Shown here piece by piece: positions 9,086-16,778 of a DNA stretch of 64,000 nucleotides. The DNA is from Scandinavium vulneris_A. Its GTDB lineage: Bacteria; Pseudomonadota; Gammaproteobacteria; Enterobacterales; Enterobacteriaceae. Numbering within the stretch: position 1 is the stretch's first letter; each line of letters begins with the position of its first letter. Under the pieces are notes generated by a model. The model saw only the letters and a list, made by a program, of their open reading frames with translations, was not told the DNA's origin and did not search any database. Location of the stretch: contig JBKGRZ010000003.1 in NCBI GenBank assembly GCA_046518185.1, positions 186,001 to 250,000 on the forward strand. The letters are read 5' to 3'. The position numbers were made by a program, and so were the translations under genes.

Positions 9086-10093
9086 TCAGCGAAACCCACA
9101 GGATTCTCTGACCACCAGCGCAGGGGGCAGAATTATCCTTTTCGGTGGTTCACTGTTGCCCTGAATCCGGCTGAATAACAGCTCTCCGGCCTTACGCCCT
9201 ATCTCTTTCGCGGCAACGGAAACCGTGGTCAGCGCGGGCTGGACCAGCGCCGCTTCGGTGATATCGTCGAAACCGACCAGGGCAAAATCACGCCCCGGCT
9301 CACGGCCTGCTTTGCGCAGCGTCTGCATGACCCCGAGCGCCACAATGTCCTGATAGCAGACGGCGGCGGTGATCTGCGGATACTGCTTAAACAGAGCTTC
9401 CGCCACCCGCGCCCCGTCGCTTTGGCTGGCCTGCGAGGCGACAATCCACTCCGGCTTTGGTGCAACACCATATTCCAGCAGCTTGCTGGTAAATCCGCCG
9501 ATACGCTGGGCCCGAGTCCCCGAATTGAGGCTCCCGCCAATAAAGGCAATGTTACGATGACCCAGCTTCAGTAAATGCGCGGTCGCCATCTGCGAACCGA
9601 GAAAGTTGTCGGTGCCGACAAAATCGAAATCCGGATCGTCCAACGGACGCACCACCATAATGGCCGGGATATTGCGCCGCTTCAAACCCTCGAAAAAGGC
9701 CTGCGGCGTGCCTCTGGCCGCGCACAGCACCATCCCACAGGCGCTGTTACGCATCAGTGAATCGACAAATTTCTGCTGTCGCTCTTCCGACTCTTCGCTG
9801 TTTGCCAGAAACAGCAGCATCTCGTGACGCTCCATTTCATGACTCAGTCCGGCGGTCATCTCACCGTAAAACGGGTTGGTAATATCGTGCAACAGCAGCC
9901 CTACCTGATTGCTGCTGCGGTTGCGCAAATTCGCCGCGGTCTGGTTATAAACATACCCGGATTCATCCAGCGCCAGCAGGACTCTTTCGCGGGTGGCCTG
10001 CGAGATACGCCCCCGATTGCGCAGCACCATTGAGACCGTGGCGGTCGAGACGCCGGCCTTCGCGGCAACCTGCGCCAGCGTAACAGTGGTCAT
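9086..10093 (-). CDS. LacI-family repressor of the adjacent PTS/isomerase island
   Basis: A 335-residue regulator with a LacI-type helix-turn-helix at residues 5-25 (TLAQVAAKAGVSTATVSMVL), a hinge with the NQTAANLRNR motif, and a periplasmic-binding-protein-like effector domain (VGLLLHDITNPFYGEMTAG). It is transcribed away from the ManA-like gene at 10282. The 188-base gap between them holds several TTAAT-based palindromes, one of which recurs upstream of the cupin genes at 16013. I infer that it represses all three transcription units, including its own gene, until a sugar or sugar phosphate binds. The effector is unknown. Confidence 0.88.
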   Translation of the reverse strand: MTTVTLAQVAAKAGVSTATVSMVLRNRGRISQATRERVLLALDESGYVYNQTAANLRNRSSNQVGLLLHDITNPFYGEMTAGLSHEMERHEMLLFLANSEESEERQQKFVDSLMRNSACGMVLCAARGTPQAFFEGLKRRNIPAIMVVRPLDDPDFDFVGTDNFLGSQMATAHLLKLGHRNIAFIGGSLNSGTRAQRIGGFTSKLLEYGVAPKPEWIVASQASQSDGARVAEALFKQYPQITAAVCYQDIVALGVMQTLRKAGREPGRDFALVGFDDITEAALVQPALTTVSVAAKEIGRKAGELLFSRIQGNSEPPKRIILPPALVVRESCGFR

Positions 10094-10118
10094 GATTCCT
10101 CCTCGTGTTTCCCACAGA

Positions 10119-10130
10119 TTAATCGAATAA
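10119..10130. promoter_or_regulatory. Operator-like half-conserved site, lacI-family gene promoter
   Basis: TTAATCGAATAA, 26 bases upstream of the regulator start, matches the perfect palindrome TTAATCGATTAA at ten of twelve positions. It is a likely lower-affinity autoregulatory site. Confidence 0.5.
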
Positions 10131-10206
10131 CCTCAATTTTGCATTATTCCCTGTGAGACGCTTCACAACCTGACGGTTAAAAATCCCCTATCGCTTATTT
10201 TTGCCG

Positions 10207-10223
10207 GGTTAATCCCATTAACC
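10207..10223. promoter_or_regulatory. Inverted repeat in the divergent promoter region
   Basis: GGTTAAT-CCC-ATTAACC is a perfect inverted repeat with 7-base arms. It shares the GGTTAAT half-site with the operator at 10239-10254 but has a different centre spacing, so it may be an auxiliary site. Confidence 0.45.
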
Positions 10224-10238
10224 AACCTTCCCTCTTAC

Positions 10239-10254
10239 GGTTAATCGATTAATC
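10239..10254. promoter_or_regulatory. Palindromic operator upstream of the ManA-like/PTS operon
   Basis: GGTTAATCGATTAATC contains the perfect 12-base palindrome TTAATCGATTAA. The same 16 bases occur in reverse complement at 16011-16026 before the cupin isomerase pair. A central CG in an even palindrome is typical of LacI-family operators. It lies 28 bases before the start of the 10282 gene. Confidence 0.75.
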
Positions 10255-10281
10255 TTAAGCCATGAACCTTGGGAGAAAAGA

Positions 10282-12027
10282 ATGAAATCGACGAACTACG
10301 ATAAACACCCTGAAGTCCCGGTTGAGGGTTACGACAAACAGGCCTGGCAGGGCTGGAAAACGCTATTGCCCGTGCTGAATACCCGCCTTTCTGACGCCAG
10401 AAAAACCGTGCTGGTGATTGACTGCTATCCCGGCGTGCGTCTCGACGAACTTGAGCAGGCGTTGCACACACAGTTCACTGACAGCTGTCTGATTAACATC
10501 GAAGCGGCACGTAAAAACGAGGAATCGCTGCACCGATTGCTGGCCCGGAACCTGACTGACGATCGCGTATTTGGCGTGCTTTCTTGCCATCAACTCGCTG
10601 AATTTTTTGACCCACAGAAGCTGGCCGCTTTGCGCCAGCAGGTCACGGAGGCCAGTGGCCTGGTGATTGTGTATGGTCCTGGTGCCGCGTTGGTCCACGA
10701 CGGCGATGTGCTGGTGTACGCCGATTTGCCACGCTGGGAAATTCAACAGCGGATGCGCAGCGGCGAGCTGGGTAACTGGGGTGTGGACAATCATGATGAA
10801 GATATTCTGCGTCGCTACAAGCGGGCCTTTTTTATCGAATGGCGGGTGTTTGACCGTCACAAAACCCCGTTATTACAGCGTGCTGATTTCCTACTGGATA
10901 CCACCCTTGCGGATAATCCAAAAATGGTCAGCGGTGACGCGCTGCGCGCCGGTCTGGCGCAAACGGTCCAGCGCCCGTTTCGGGTAGTGCCGTTTTTCGA
11001 TCCCGGCGTGTGGGGCGGCCAGTGGATGAAAAACCAGTTCGATCTCGATCCCTCGAAGCCTAACTACGCCTGGTGTTTTGACTGCGTGCCCGAGGAAAAC
11101 AGCCTGTTGCTAAGGTTCGGCGACGTGCGGATCGAGATCCCTTCTTTAAATGCGGTCCTGCTGCACCCGCGCGAACTGCTGGGCGAAAAAGTGCATGCGC
11201 GCTTTGGCGCAGAGTTTCCCATTCGCTTCGATTTTCTCGACACCATCGGGGGACAGAACCTCAGTTTCCAGGTGCATCCGCTGACCGAATACATCCAGCA
11301 GCAGTTTGGGATGCACTACACCCAGGATGAGAGTTACTACATTCTGGAGGCCGAGCCGGGCGCGGTGGTGTATCTCGGCACCCAAACCGGCACTGAGCCG
11401 CAGGCGATGCTGGACAATCTGCATCAGGCCGCACAGGGCCAATGCGCCTTTGATGACGCCCGCTTCGTCAATCAGATCCCTGCCCGCAAGCACGATCACT
11501 TCCTGATCCCGGCAGGCACCGTTCACTGTTCCGGCTCGGGCACGATGGTGCTGGAAATCAGCGCCACGCCGTACATTTTCACCTTCAAGCTGTGGGATTG
11601 GGGACGACTGGGAATGGACGGCCTGCCGCGCCCGGTACACCTCGAGCACGGTGCCAAGGTTATCGACTGGCAGCGCGACACGTCCTGGGTACATGAACAT
11701 CTGGTCAACCGCATCGAGCCAATCGGTGAGGGCGACGGCTGGCGCGAGGAGCGTACCGGGCTGCACGAACGAGAATTTATTGAAACCCGTCGGCACTGGT
11801 TCACAAAACCCGTCACCCACCATACCGGGGGCGGCGTGAACGTCCTGAATCTGGTCGCCGGGGACGAAGCCCGCGTGGAGAGCCCAACCGGGGCCTTTGC
11901 GCCTTTCGTGGTCCACTACGCCGAGACCTTTATTGTGCCTGCAAGCGTAGGTGAATACCGCATCACGCCGTGGGGCAAAGGCGTCGGCCAGCAGTTGGCC
12001 ACCGTCAAAGCCTGGGTCAGGGGGTAA
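10282..12027 (+). CDS. Class I mannose-6-phosphate isomerase-like protein, long form
   Basis: A 581-residue protein in two parts. Residues 1 to about 230 form an N-terminal region (KTVLVIDCYPGVRLDELEQA) resembling a nucleotide-binding or kinase-like fold without a clear P-loop. From about residue 240 it is a type I phosphomannose isomerase domain. Metal-binding elements are visible: QVHP in the first cupin, DESYYIL as the glutamate donor, and DHFLIPAGTVHCSGSG with the later histidine. It probably isomerises the phosphorylated sugar delivered by the downstream PTS. It is the first gene of a five-gene operon; the IIA start is 2 bases after its stop. Normal ManA is about 390 aa, so the N-terminal extension is the unusual part. 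Confidence 0.82.
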   Translation: MKSTNYDKHPEVPVEGYDKQAWQGWKTLLPVLNTRLSDARKTVLVIDCYPGVRLDELEQALHTQFTDSCLINIEAARKNEESLHRLLARNLTDDRVFGVLSCHQLAEFFDPQKLAALRQQVTEASGLVIVYGPGAALVHDGDVLVYADLPRWEIQQRMRSGELGNWGVDNHDEDILRRYKRAFFIEWRVFDRHKTPLLQRADFLLDTTLADNPKMVSGDALRAGLAQTVQRPFRVVPFFDPGVWGGQWMKNQFDLDPSKPNYAWCFDCVPEENSLLLRFGDVRIEIPSLNAVLLHPRELLGEKVHARFGAEFPIRFDFLDTIGGQNLSFQVHPLTEYIQQQFGMHYTQDESYYILEAEPGAVVYLGTQTGTEPQAMLDNLHQAAQGQCAFDDARFVNQIPARKHDHFLIPAGTVHCSGSGTMVLEISATPYIFTFKLWDWGRLGMDGLPRPVHLEHGAKVIDWQRDTSWVHEHLVNRIEPIGEGDGWREERTGLHEREFIETRRHWFTKPVTHHTGGGVNVLNLVAGDEARVESPTGAFAPFVVHYAETFIVPASVGEYRITPWGKGVGQQLATVKAWVRG

Positions 12028-12029
12028 AA

Positions 12030-12458
12030 ATGATCAACGTGATTGTCGCTTCTCATGGTCCGCTCGCGAGCGCCCTGCTGGACAGTGCCACGCTGGTATA
12101 TGGCGAGCTGCCGTATGTCTTCCCTGTCACGCTCGGGGAAACCGCCGGGATTGATGGCTTTCGAAACGATTTTGCCAGCACGCTGGTGAAGGCTCAGTGC
12201 AATGCGGATGGCGTGCTGGTGCTGTGCGACATGCAAAGCGGCACGCCGTGGAACGTCGCCAGCCATCACGCGTTTTCTCCCACGACGATGCCGCCGATGG
12301 CGGTCCTGGCGGGGGTGAATTTGCCAATGCTGCTGCAAACCGACGATATCCATGCTCTGACCGATGTCCACGCCGCAGCGGCACAGCTCCTGGCGTTAAC
12401 GCAGCCCACACTGGTCATCGCTGCCCCCGTTTTGCTCACGCAATCTGATGATTTTTAA
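12030..12458 (+). CDS. PTS mannose-family EIIA component
   Basis: A 142-residue EIIA domain of the mannose/sorbose PTS family. It begins MINVIVASHGPLASALLDS, and His9 in ASHGPLA corresponds to the histidine phosphorylated by HPr. It would pass phosphate to the IIB protein encoded 11 bases downstream. Start: AGGGGG lies just before the ATG, which follows the stop of the isomerase gene by 2 bases, so translation is likely coupled. In E. coli ManX the IIA and IIB domains are fused; here they are separate, as in sorbose and fructoselysine-type systems. Confidence 0.92.
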   Translation: MINVIVASHGPLASALLDSATLVYGELPYVFPVTLGETAGIDGFRNDFASTLVKAQCNADGVLVLCDMQSGTPWNVASHHAFSPTTMPPMAVLAGVNLPMLLQTDDIHALTDVHAAAAQLLALTQPTLVIAAPVLLTQSDDF

Positions 12459-12469
12459 AGAGGTGTTTT

Positions 12470-12964
12470 ATGAGTCTTTCTTTTGTACGTATCGATGACC
12501 GCGTCATTCATGGGCAGCTCGTCACACGCTGGGCCAAAGAGCTGCCCTGTGATGGCATCATCGCTATCGACGATGCCGTTGCGGCCGACCCGCTGCTCTC
12601 GTCGGTGATGAAAGGCGCGGTATCAGACACGAAGGTCTGGCTGTTTGATACTGCCACCGCCATCGAAAAGCTGCCCAAAGTTATCGCCAGTGAGAAGCGG
12701 TATTTCGTGATTGGCAAATCCCCGGTCACCCTGCAACGCATTGAGCAGGCGGGGATCAGCCTGAAAAACAGCAACGGCAAAATCAACGTCGGACCGATGA
12801 GCGCCCGCGCCAGCAGTACCACCATCGGCCCGAACCAATCGGTAACGGCAGAAGAAATTGCCGCCTTTGAATGGCTCACCGCCCAGGGCCATCTGGTCGA
12901 GTTTCGTCTGGTGCCGGATGCCAGTTGCTACAGCTGGCAGGACGCACGCCAAAAACTGAAATAA
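12470..12964 (+). CDS. PTS mannose/sorbose-family EIIB component
   Basis: A 164-residue EIIB protein. The signature IDDRVIHGQLVTRW carries the phosphorylated histidine (His14) used in this family instead of cysteine. It transfers the phosphate from EIIA to the sugar during uptake through IIC-IID. It ends 10 bases before the IIC gene. The sequence does not reveal the substrate. Confidence 0.93.
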   Translation: MSLSFVRIDDRVIHGQLVTRWAKELPCDGIIAIDDAVAADPLLSSVMKGAVSDTKVWLFDTATAIEKLPKVIASEKRYFVIGKSPVTLQRIEQAGISLKNSNGKINVGPMSARASSTTIGPNQSVTAEEIAAFEWLTAQGHLVEFRLVPDASCYSWQDARQKLK

Positions 12965-12974
12965 GGAGCTGAAG

Positions 12975-13772
12975 ATGATTTTCGAAGCCACACTGATTGG
13001 CCTGCTCTGTTACCTTGGTGCGCTCAGCAGCCCCTGGCTGTTCGGCCTGACCGGCGGCTGGTATCTCCTGTCCCGCCCATTAGTGTCCGGGATGCTGGTC
13101 GGTCTGATCCTCGGTGATGTAAAAACCGGGATCATGATAGGCGTCGCGGTCCAGGCGGTGTATATCGCGATGGTCACCCCGGGCGGTTCGATGCCTGCGG
13201 ATCTCAACTTTGTCGCCTGGCCCGCCATTGCACTGGGGATCCTCTCCGGCAAAGGCCCGGAGGTCGCCGTCGCATTGGCCGCGACCATCGGCATTGCGGG
13301 AACCATTCTGTTTAACACCATGATGGTGCTGAACTCCTTCTGGAACCACCGGGCCGATACTGCCCTTGAACGTGGCGACGAACGCGGCATTTATCTCAAT
13401 AGCGCCATCTGGCCGCAGGCGACCAACTTTGTGCTGCGTTTCGTGCCGACGTTTATCGCCGTTTATTTTGGCGCGCAGTACATCAGCGGCTTTATGGACA
13501 GCCTGCCCGCCATCGTGATTTCCACGATGAGCGTACTGGGCGGTATTTTACCGGCGGTCGGGATAGCTATCCTGCTGAAACAAATCATTAAAAATTACAC
13601 CATGCTGATTTATTTCCTCGTCGGCTTTATCTGCATCGTATTCCTGAAACTGAACATGGTGGCGCTGGTTATCGTTGGCGCGCTGCTGGCGCTTATCCAT
13701 TACAACTACAAGCCGGAAGCACCGCAGACCGCGGGCGCGAAGCCGACTGTCGATGATGAGGATGAATTCTGA
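12975..13772 (+). CDS. PTS mannose-family EIIC permease
   Basis: A 265-residue multi-spanning membrane protein of the EII-Sor IIC family. Hydrophobic segments run through most of the chain (LIGLLCYLGALSSPWLFGLT at the start, later GIAGTILFNTMMVLNSF and MLIYFLVGFICIVFL). The loop MVTPGGSMPADLNFVAWPAI is typical of the substrate-binding region. It forms the membrane channel with IID, whose ATG overlaps the end of this gene by one base. Its charged C-terminal tail is cytoplasmic. Confidence 0.92.
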   Translation: MIFEATLIGLLCYLGALSSPWLFGLTGGWYLLSRPLVSGMLVGLILGDVKTGIMIGVAVQAVYIAMVTPGGSMPADLNFVAWPAIALGILSGKGPEVAVALAATIGIAGTILFNTMMVLNSFWNHRADTALERGDERGIYLNSAIWPQATNFVLRFVPTFIAVYFGAQYISGFMDSLPAIVISTMSVLGGILPAVGIAILLKQIIKNYTMLIYFLVGFICIVFLKLNMVALVIVGALLALIHYNYKPEAPQTAGAKPTVDDEDEF

Positions 13773-14587
13773 TGGAAGAACGTAAACTGACCCGCACCGA
13801 TCTGCGCCGCTGTTGGCGCGCGTGGATGATGCACAATTTATCGTCGATGAGCTTCGAACGTCTGGAATCGTTCGGCTTCTGCCTAAGTATGCTGCCGGTA
13901 GCGAAGAAACTGTATCCCGACGCAACACAGCGGAAGGAAATGCTGCGTCGTCATGCCTCGTTCTACAACACCGAGCCGCAGATAGGCGCGATCGTCAACG
14001 GCATGGCGCTGGGGCTTGAGGAGAAAAAAGCCAACGGCGAGCCGATTGATGGGGAAACCATTAACACCCTGAAGGTCGGGCTGATGGGGCCGATCGCCGG
14101 GATCGGCGATTCGATGATCCCCGGTATGCTGATCCCGATTTTGCTGAGTATCGGCATGGCACTTGCCGCCGGGGGAAATATTCTTGGCCCGCTGTTTTAC
14201 ACCATCGCCTGGCTGGCCATCATCTTACCCGGCTCATGGTTCCTGTTTTTGAAGGGCTATCGGATGGGATCCGGTTCGGTGGAAATGCTGGTCAGCAGCA
14301 AATCGACGCGTCTGCGTGAAGCGCTGTCGCTGCTCGGGGTGTTTGTTATGGGCGGCGTGGCGGCAAGCTATGTGAAGCTTGGCTCGGGCCTGGAGTTCGT
14401 GACTAAAGATGGGGTGAACATTCACCTGCAGCAAATGCTCGATGGGATTTTCCCGCAGTTGCTGCCGCTGATTGTGGTGCTCGGCACCTGGTATCTGATG
14501 GCCAAGCGCGGCGTTTCACCGGTTAAAGCCATGCTCCTGCTACTGGTGCTGGCAGCGGTCGGTGTCGCTACCGGGCTGTTTGCCTGA
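13772..14587 (+). CDS. PTS mannose-family EIID permease
   Basis: A 271-residue EIID component. The family hallmark FERLESFGFCLSMLPVAKKLYP is at residues 30-51, followed by FYNTEPQIGAIVNGMALGLEEKK and GPIAGIGDSMIPGMLIPILLSI. Several membrane helices fill the C-terminal half. IID is needed with IIC for transport. It is the last gene of the operon; a strong GC-rich palindrome follows 3 bases after the stop. Confidence 0.93.
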   Translation: MEERKLTRTDLRRCWRAWMMHNLSSMSFERLESFGFCLSMLPVAKKLYPDATQRKEMLRRHASFYNTEPQIGAIVNGMALGLEEKKANGEPIDGETINTLKVGLMGPIAGIGDSMIPGMLIPILLSIGMALAAGGNILGPLFYTIAWLAIILPGSWFLFLKGYRMGSGSVEMLVSSKSTRLREALSLLGVFVMGGVAASYVKLGSGLEFVTKDGVNIHLQQMLDGIFPQLLPLIVVLGTWYLMAKRGVSPVKAMLLLLVLAAVGVATGLFA

Positions 14588-14590
14588 CAT

Positions 14591-14624
14591 GCCCGGCGGC
14601 ACGGCGTTTGCCGTGCCGCCGGGC
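14591..14624. terminator. Perfect 15-bp inverted repeat between convergent genes
   Basis: GCCCGGCGGCACGGC, a GTTT loop, and GCCGTGCCGCCGGGC form a perfect 15-base-pair stem. It lies between the ends of the EIID gene and the convergent cupin gene. It lacks a T tract, so it may be a REP-type 3'-end stabiliser or a factor-assisted terminator rather than a classic intrinsic terminator. Confidence 0.65.
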
Positions 14625-14629
14625 AATGC

Positions 14630-15412
14630 TTATGGGTGAAAATTCTGCCACAGCGTGGCGGTTTTGTCCGGGCGTGAAATGAACTGGAAACGCGCCGGGT
14701 CATCGATGAACTGTTGATAAATCGGCGCGTCGGTAAGGCCAAACTCCCGATACGCACGAGGGGTGATCACCTGCAATCGCGCGGGTGAATAGTGCGTATT
14801 ATGCTGCCAGATAATTTGTTGGTCCTGCATCAGCGGATACCACGCCAGCCCTTTATGCGCCCGCACGGCGTCGTACTCAAAGCCATATTCCCGGTCACAC
14901 CATGCGCCAAAGGTCAGCGGCTGCTCGGCATCCGCCGAAATCGTGGCATGTCCCCAGCCCGGCGGCACCAGCACTTTTTCACCTGGCCCGGCAATGACCG
15001 CAAAGCAGCGTCCCGGGTCGTCGGCGACGTATTCCTGCATATAAATAATGGCTTTGCCCTGCCAGATTTCATACAGCTCCGGCGGCGACCAGCCGCTGTG
15101 CTGGCTGATACGATGAATATGCCCCTGGCTGCGAACGGGTTCCGCTCCCAGCGTTCCGGCAGCATAGGTGACAACGCCAAATAACAGCATCCGCTTTTTC
15201 AGTTCTTCTCTGTCCTGAAGCCGGGCGACGTCCATAGCTATGGCATACACTTCTTCCGGCCCGTCACACAAAGGGTCGCGAAGCGAAAAACGGATTTGAT
15301 CGAGGGTGCGGATCTCCGGCATTGGGCCGGTAACATCTTCCCCGTAGCCAAAGCCCATCGGCTGGCGCTGAATGGTCATATCGAGGCCAAAACGTCCCGC
15401 ATTGTCAGCCAT
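14630..15412 (-). CDS. Cupin-type phosphoglucose isomerase-like protein
   Basis: A 260-residue protein of the cupin glucose-6-phosphate isomerase family. The first cupin motif is GHIHRISQHSGWSPPELYEIWQG read in pieces: GHIHR supplies two metal histidines and PELYEIWQG the glutamate. The second motif is PPGWGHATISAD with a further histidine. This fold catalyses aldose-ketose phosphate isomerisation in archaea and some bacteria and is unrelated to Pgi. The gene overlaps the end of the next cupin gene by 8 bases, so the pair is translated together. I infer it acts on the sugar phosphate imported by the adjacent PTS; a true Glc-6-P activity is not shown by sequence. Confidence 0.75.
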   Translation of the reverse strand: MADNAGRFGLDMTIQRQPMGFGYGEDVTGPMPEIRTLDQIRFSLRDPLCDGPEEVYAIAMDVARLQDREELKKRMLLFGVVTYAAGTLGAEPVRSQGHIHRISQHSGWSPPELYEIWQGKAIIYMQEYVADDPGRCFAVIAGPGEKVLVPPGWGHATISADAEQPLTFGAWCDREYGFEYDAVRAHKGLAWYPLMQDQQIIWQHNTHYSPARLQVITPRAYREFGLTDAPIYQQFIDDPARFQFISRPDKTATLWQNFHP

Positions 15413-15968
15413 TCTGCACCTCTTTTGCCATTAGCTTCAGGGTGTCAGTGGTGACCCGCAGGGCAAAACCGCCGCTGAGCGCAGCATAATCATGGCCGGC
15501 GATGCTCGGCCAGACGGCCAGCGCCGACAGGATATCGCGCCCGGTGTTTATCAGCCGATGTGCCGTCAAACCGGGAATAATATGTACTGAACCTGGCTGC
15601 ACCCGCTCCAGTCGGGTTTGTCCATTTTCAGACTGGAGCAACAATAACCCTTCGCCGCGCAGACCAAAATACACTTCGCCCTGCTCACGGCGAGCATGGA
15701 AATGCCCCCGGGTCATGAAGAACTCATTGCCGACGCGACCCGGGTTGAGATGGGTCACGCCGGTATACAGCTCGCCGTCTCCTGATGGGGTATCAAGCAT
15801 TTCAACGCGATAGACGACGAGCGCGGGGTCACCGCCACGCCATGCCTCATCATCGGCAAAAACACCGTTTAGATCACCGAGGTGAGTGGTTTTTTGCATC
15901 AGCGGTGCGCCAGACAGAGCACCACTGTCCCATGCCACCTGCGGCGGCATCTTTATTGAAGGATTCAT
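15405..15968 (-). CDS. Second cupin-type phosphoglucose isomerase-family protein
   Basis: A 187-residue single-domain cupin, similar in length to archaeal cupin PGI proteins. It has the motif RGHFHARREQGEVYFGLRGEG (H-F-H-R, then E and G) and the later PGLTAHRLINTG histidine. The central segment GDGELYTGVTHLNPGRVGNEF also fits that family. It is the first gene of a two-gene minus-strand operon, and the operator palindrome at 16013 lies 45 bases upstream. Two cupin isomerases in one operon is unusual; they may form a heteromer, act on successive intermediates, or one may be an anomerase or epimerase. Confidence 0.75.
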   Translation of the reverse strand: MNPSIKMPPQVAWDSGALSGAPLMQKTTHLGDLNGVFADDEAWRGGDPALVVYRVEMLDTPSGDGELYTGVTHLNPGRVGNEFFMTRGHFHARREQGEVYFGLRGEGLLLLQSENGQTRLERVQPGSVHIIPGLTAHRLINTGRDILSALAVWPSIAGHDYAALSGGFALRVTTDTLKLMAKEVQNG

Positions 15969-16010
15969 CTGTTTCTCCGGCCCGAGGAGAACAACAGACT
16001 GAGCGTAGCA

Positions 16011-16026
16011 GATTAATCGATTAACC
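16011..16026. promoter_or_regulatory. Palindromic operator upstream of the cupin isomerase pair
   Basis: GATTAATCGATTAACC is the exact reverse complement of the 16 bases at 10239-10254. Two identical 16-base sites bracketing the island, both before operons of sugar genes, point to one shared LacI-family repressor. Confidence 0.75.
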
Positions 16027-16056
16027 GTCTGTGCGTTGGTTCACTTTGCCGACGAG

Positions 16057-16686
16057 TCACGCCAGGGAATAGCTGACTACCAGCTGGCCCTTTTTGAACT
16101 TGAGATGGGTAATGTCGACCTTGCCTAACTCGGACAAGCTGGCGACGTGCGTCCCGCCGCACGGGTAAGTCCGCTGGGCACCATATCCAACCTGGCGAAT
16201 GCCCTGTTCCATAAAATGATTACGCGGCAGATTCTCATCTATCCAGCCGTCGATTTTTGTCTGAAACGCGCTGACGTCTGGCAACTCGGCGTTATCGATC
16301 GCCACAAACGTGATGCGCCCTTCTCCCGGCCAGTGGTGAGCTTTGACGGGCTGCCAGCCAAGCAGTTCGCCCGCCAGGCCAATCAGATGTCCGGCAGAGT
16401 GTAATCGGGTGTGCAACTGTCTGGCCGCAGCATCCACCTGCATCGACACCTCGCCAGGCGGCAGCGGTTGCGAAAGCAGATGTACCACATGGTCATCGCG
16501 CGTCAGCACGTTTTCTACTGCAACACCGGCAATCCAACCGCTGTCAGCCGGTTGACCGCCGCCCTGTGGGTGAAACAGCGTGCGGTCGAGTATCACGGCG
16601 TAGCGTCCATCCGCCTCGGTTTCACAGCGTAAGACCTGCGCCTGCCCTTCGGTGGCATCACTGGTGTAGTAAAGGCGTTCTGTCAT
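16057..16686 (-). CDS. Alanyl-tRNA editing protein, AlaX type
   Basis: A 209-residue stand-alone homologue of the AlaRS editing domain. It has the two zinc-binding motifs: HTRLHSAGHL (HxxxH type) and CGGTHVASL near the C-terminus. The N-terminal FHPQGGGQPAD is also a hallmark. Such proteins hydrolyse Ser- or Gly-mischarged tRNA-Ala in the cytoplasm. It is divergent from the LysR gene at 16779, with a 92-base gap, so that regulator may control it. The family assignment is strong. Confidence 0.88.
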   Translation of the reverse strand: MTERLYYTSDATEGQAQVLRCETEADGRYAVILDRTLFHPQGGGQPADSGWIAGVAVENVLTRDDHVVHLLSQPLPPGEVSMQVDAAARQLHTRLHSAGHLIGLAGELLGWQPVKAHHWPGEGRITFVAIDNAELPDVSAFQTKIDGWIDENLPRNHFMEQGIRQVGYGAQRTYPCGGTHVASLSELGKVDITHLKFKKGQLVVSYSLA

Positions 16687-16778
16687 GCTTGTTCTCCTCT
16701 TGTTCTGGACAGTATATTGATATCGTCAATGGCGATAATCCCCTCCACCTTCAATGCACCTTTGCGTGACAGGCACAA

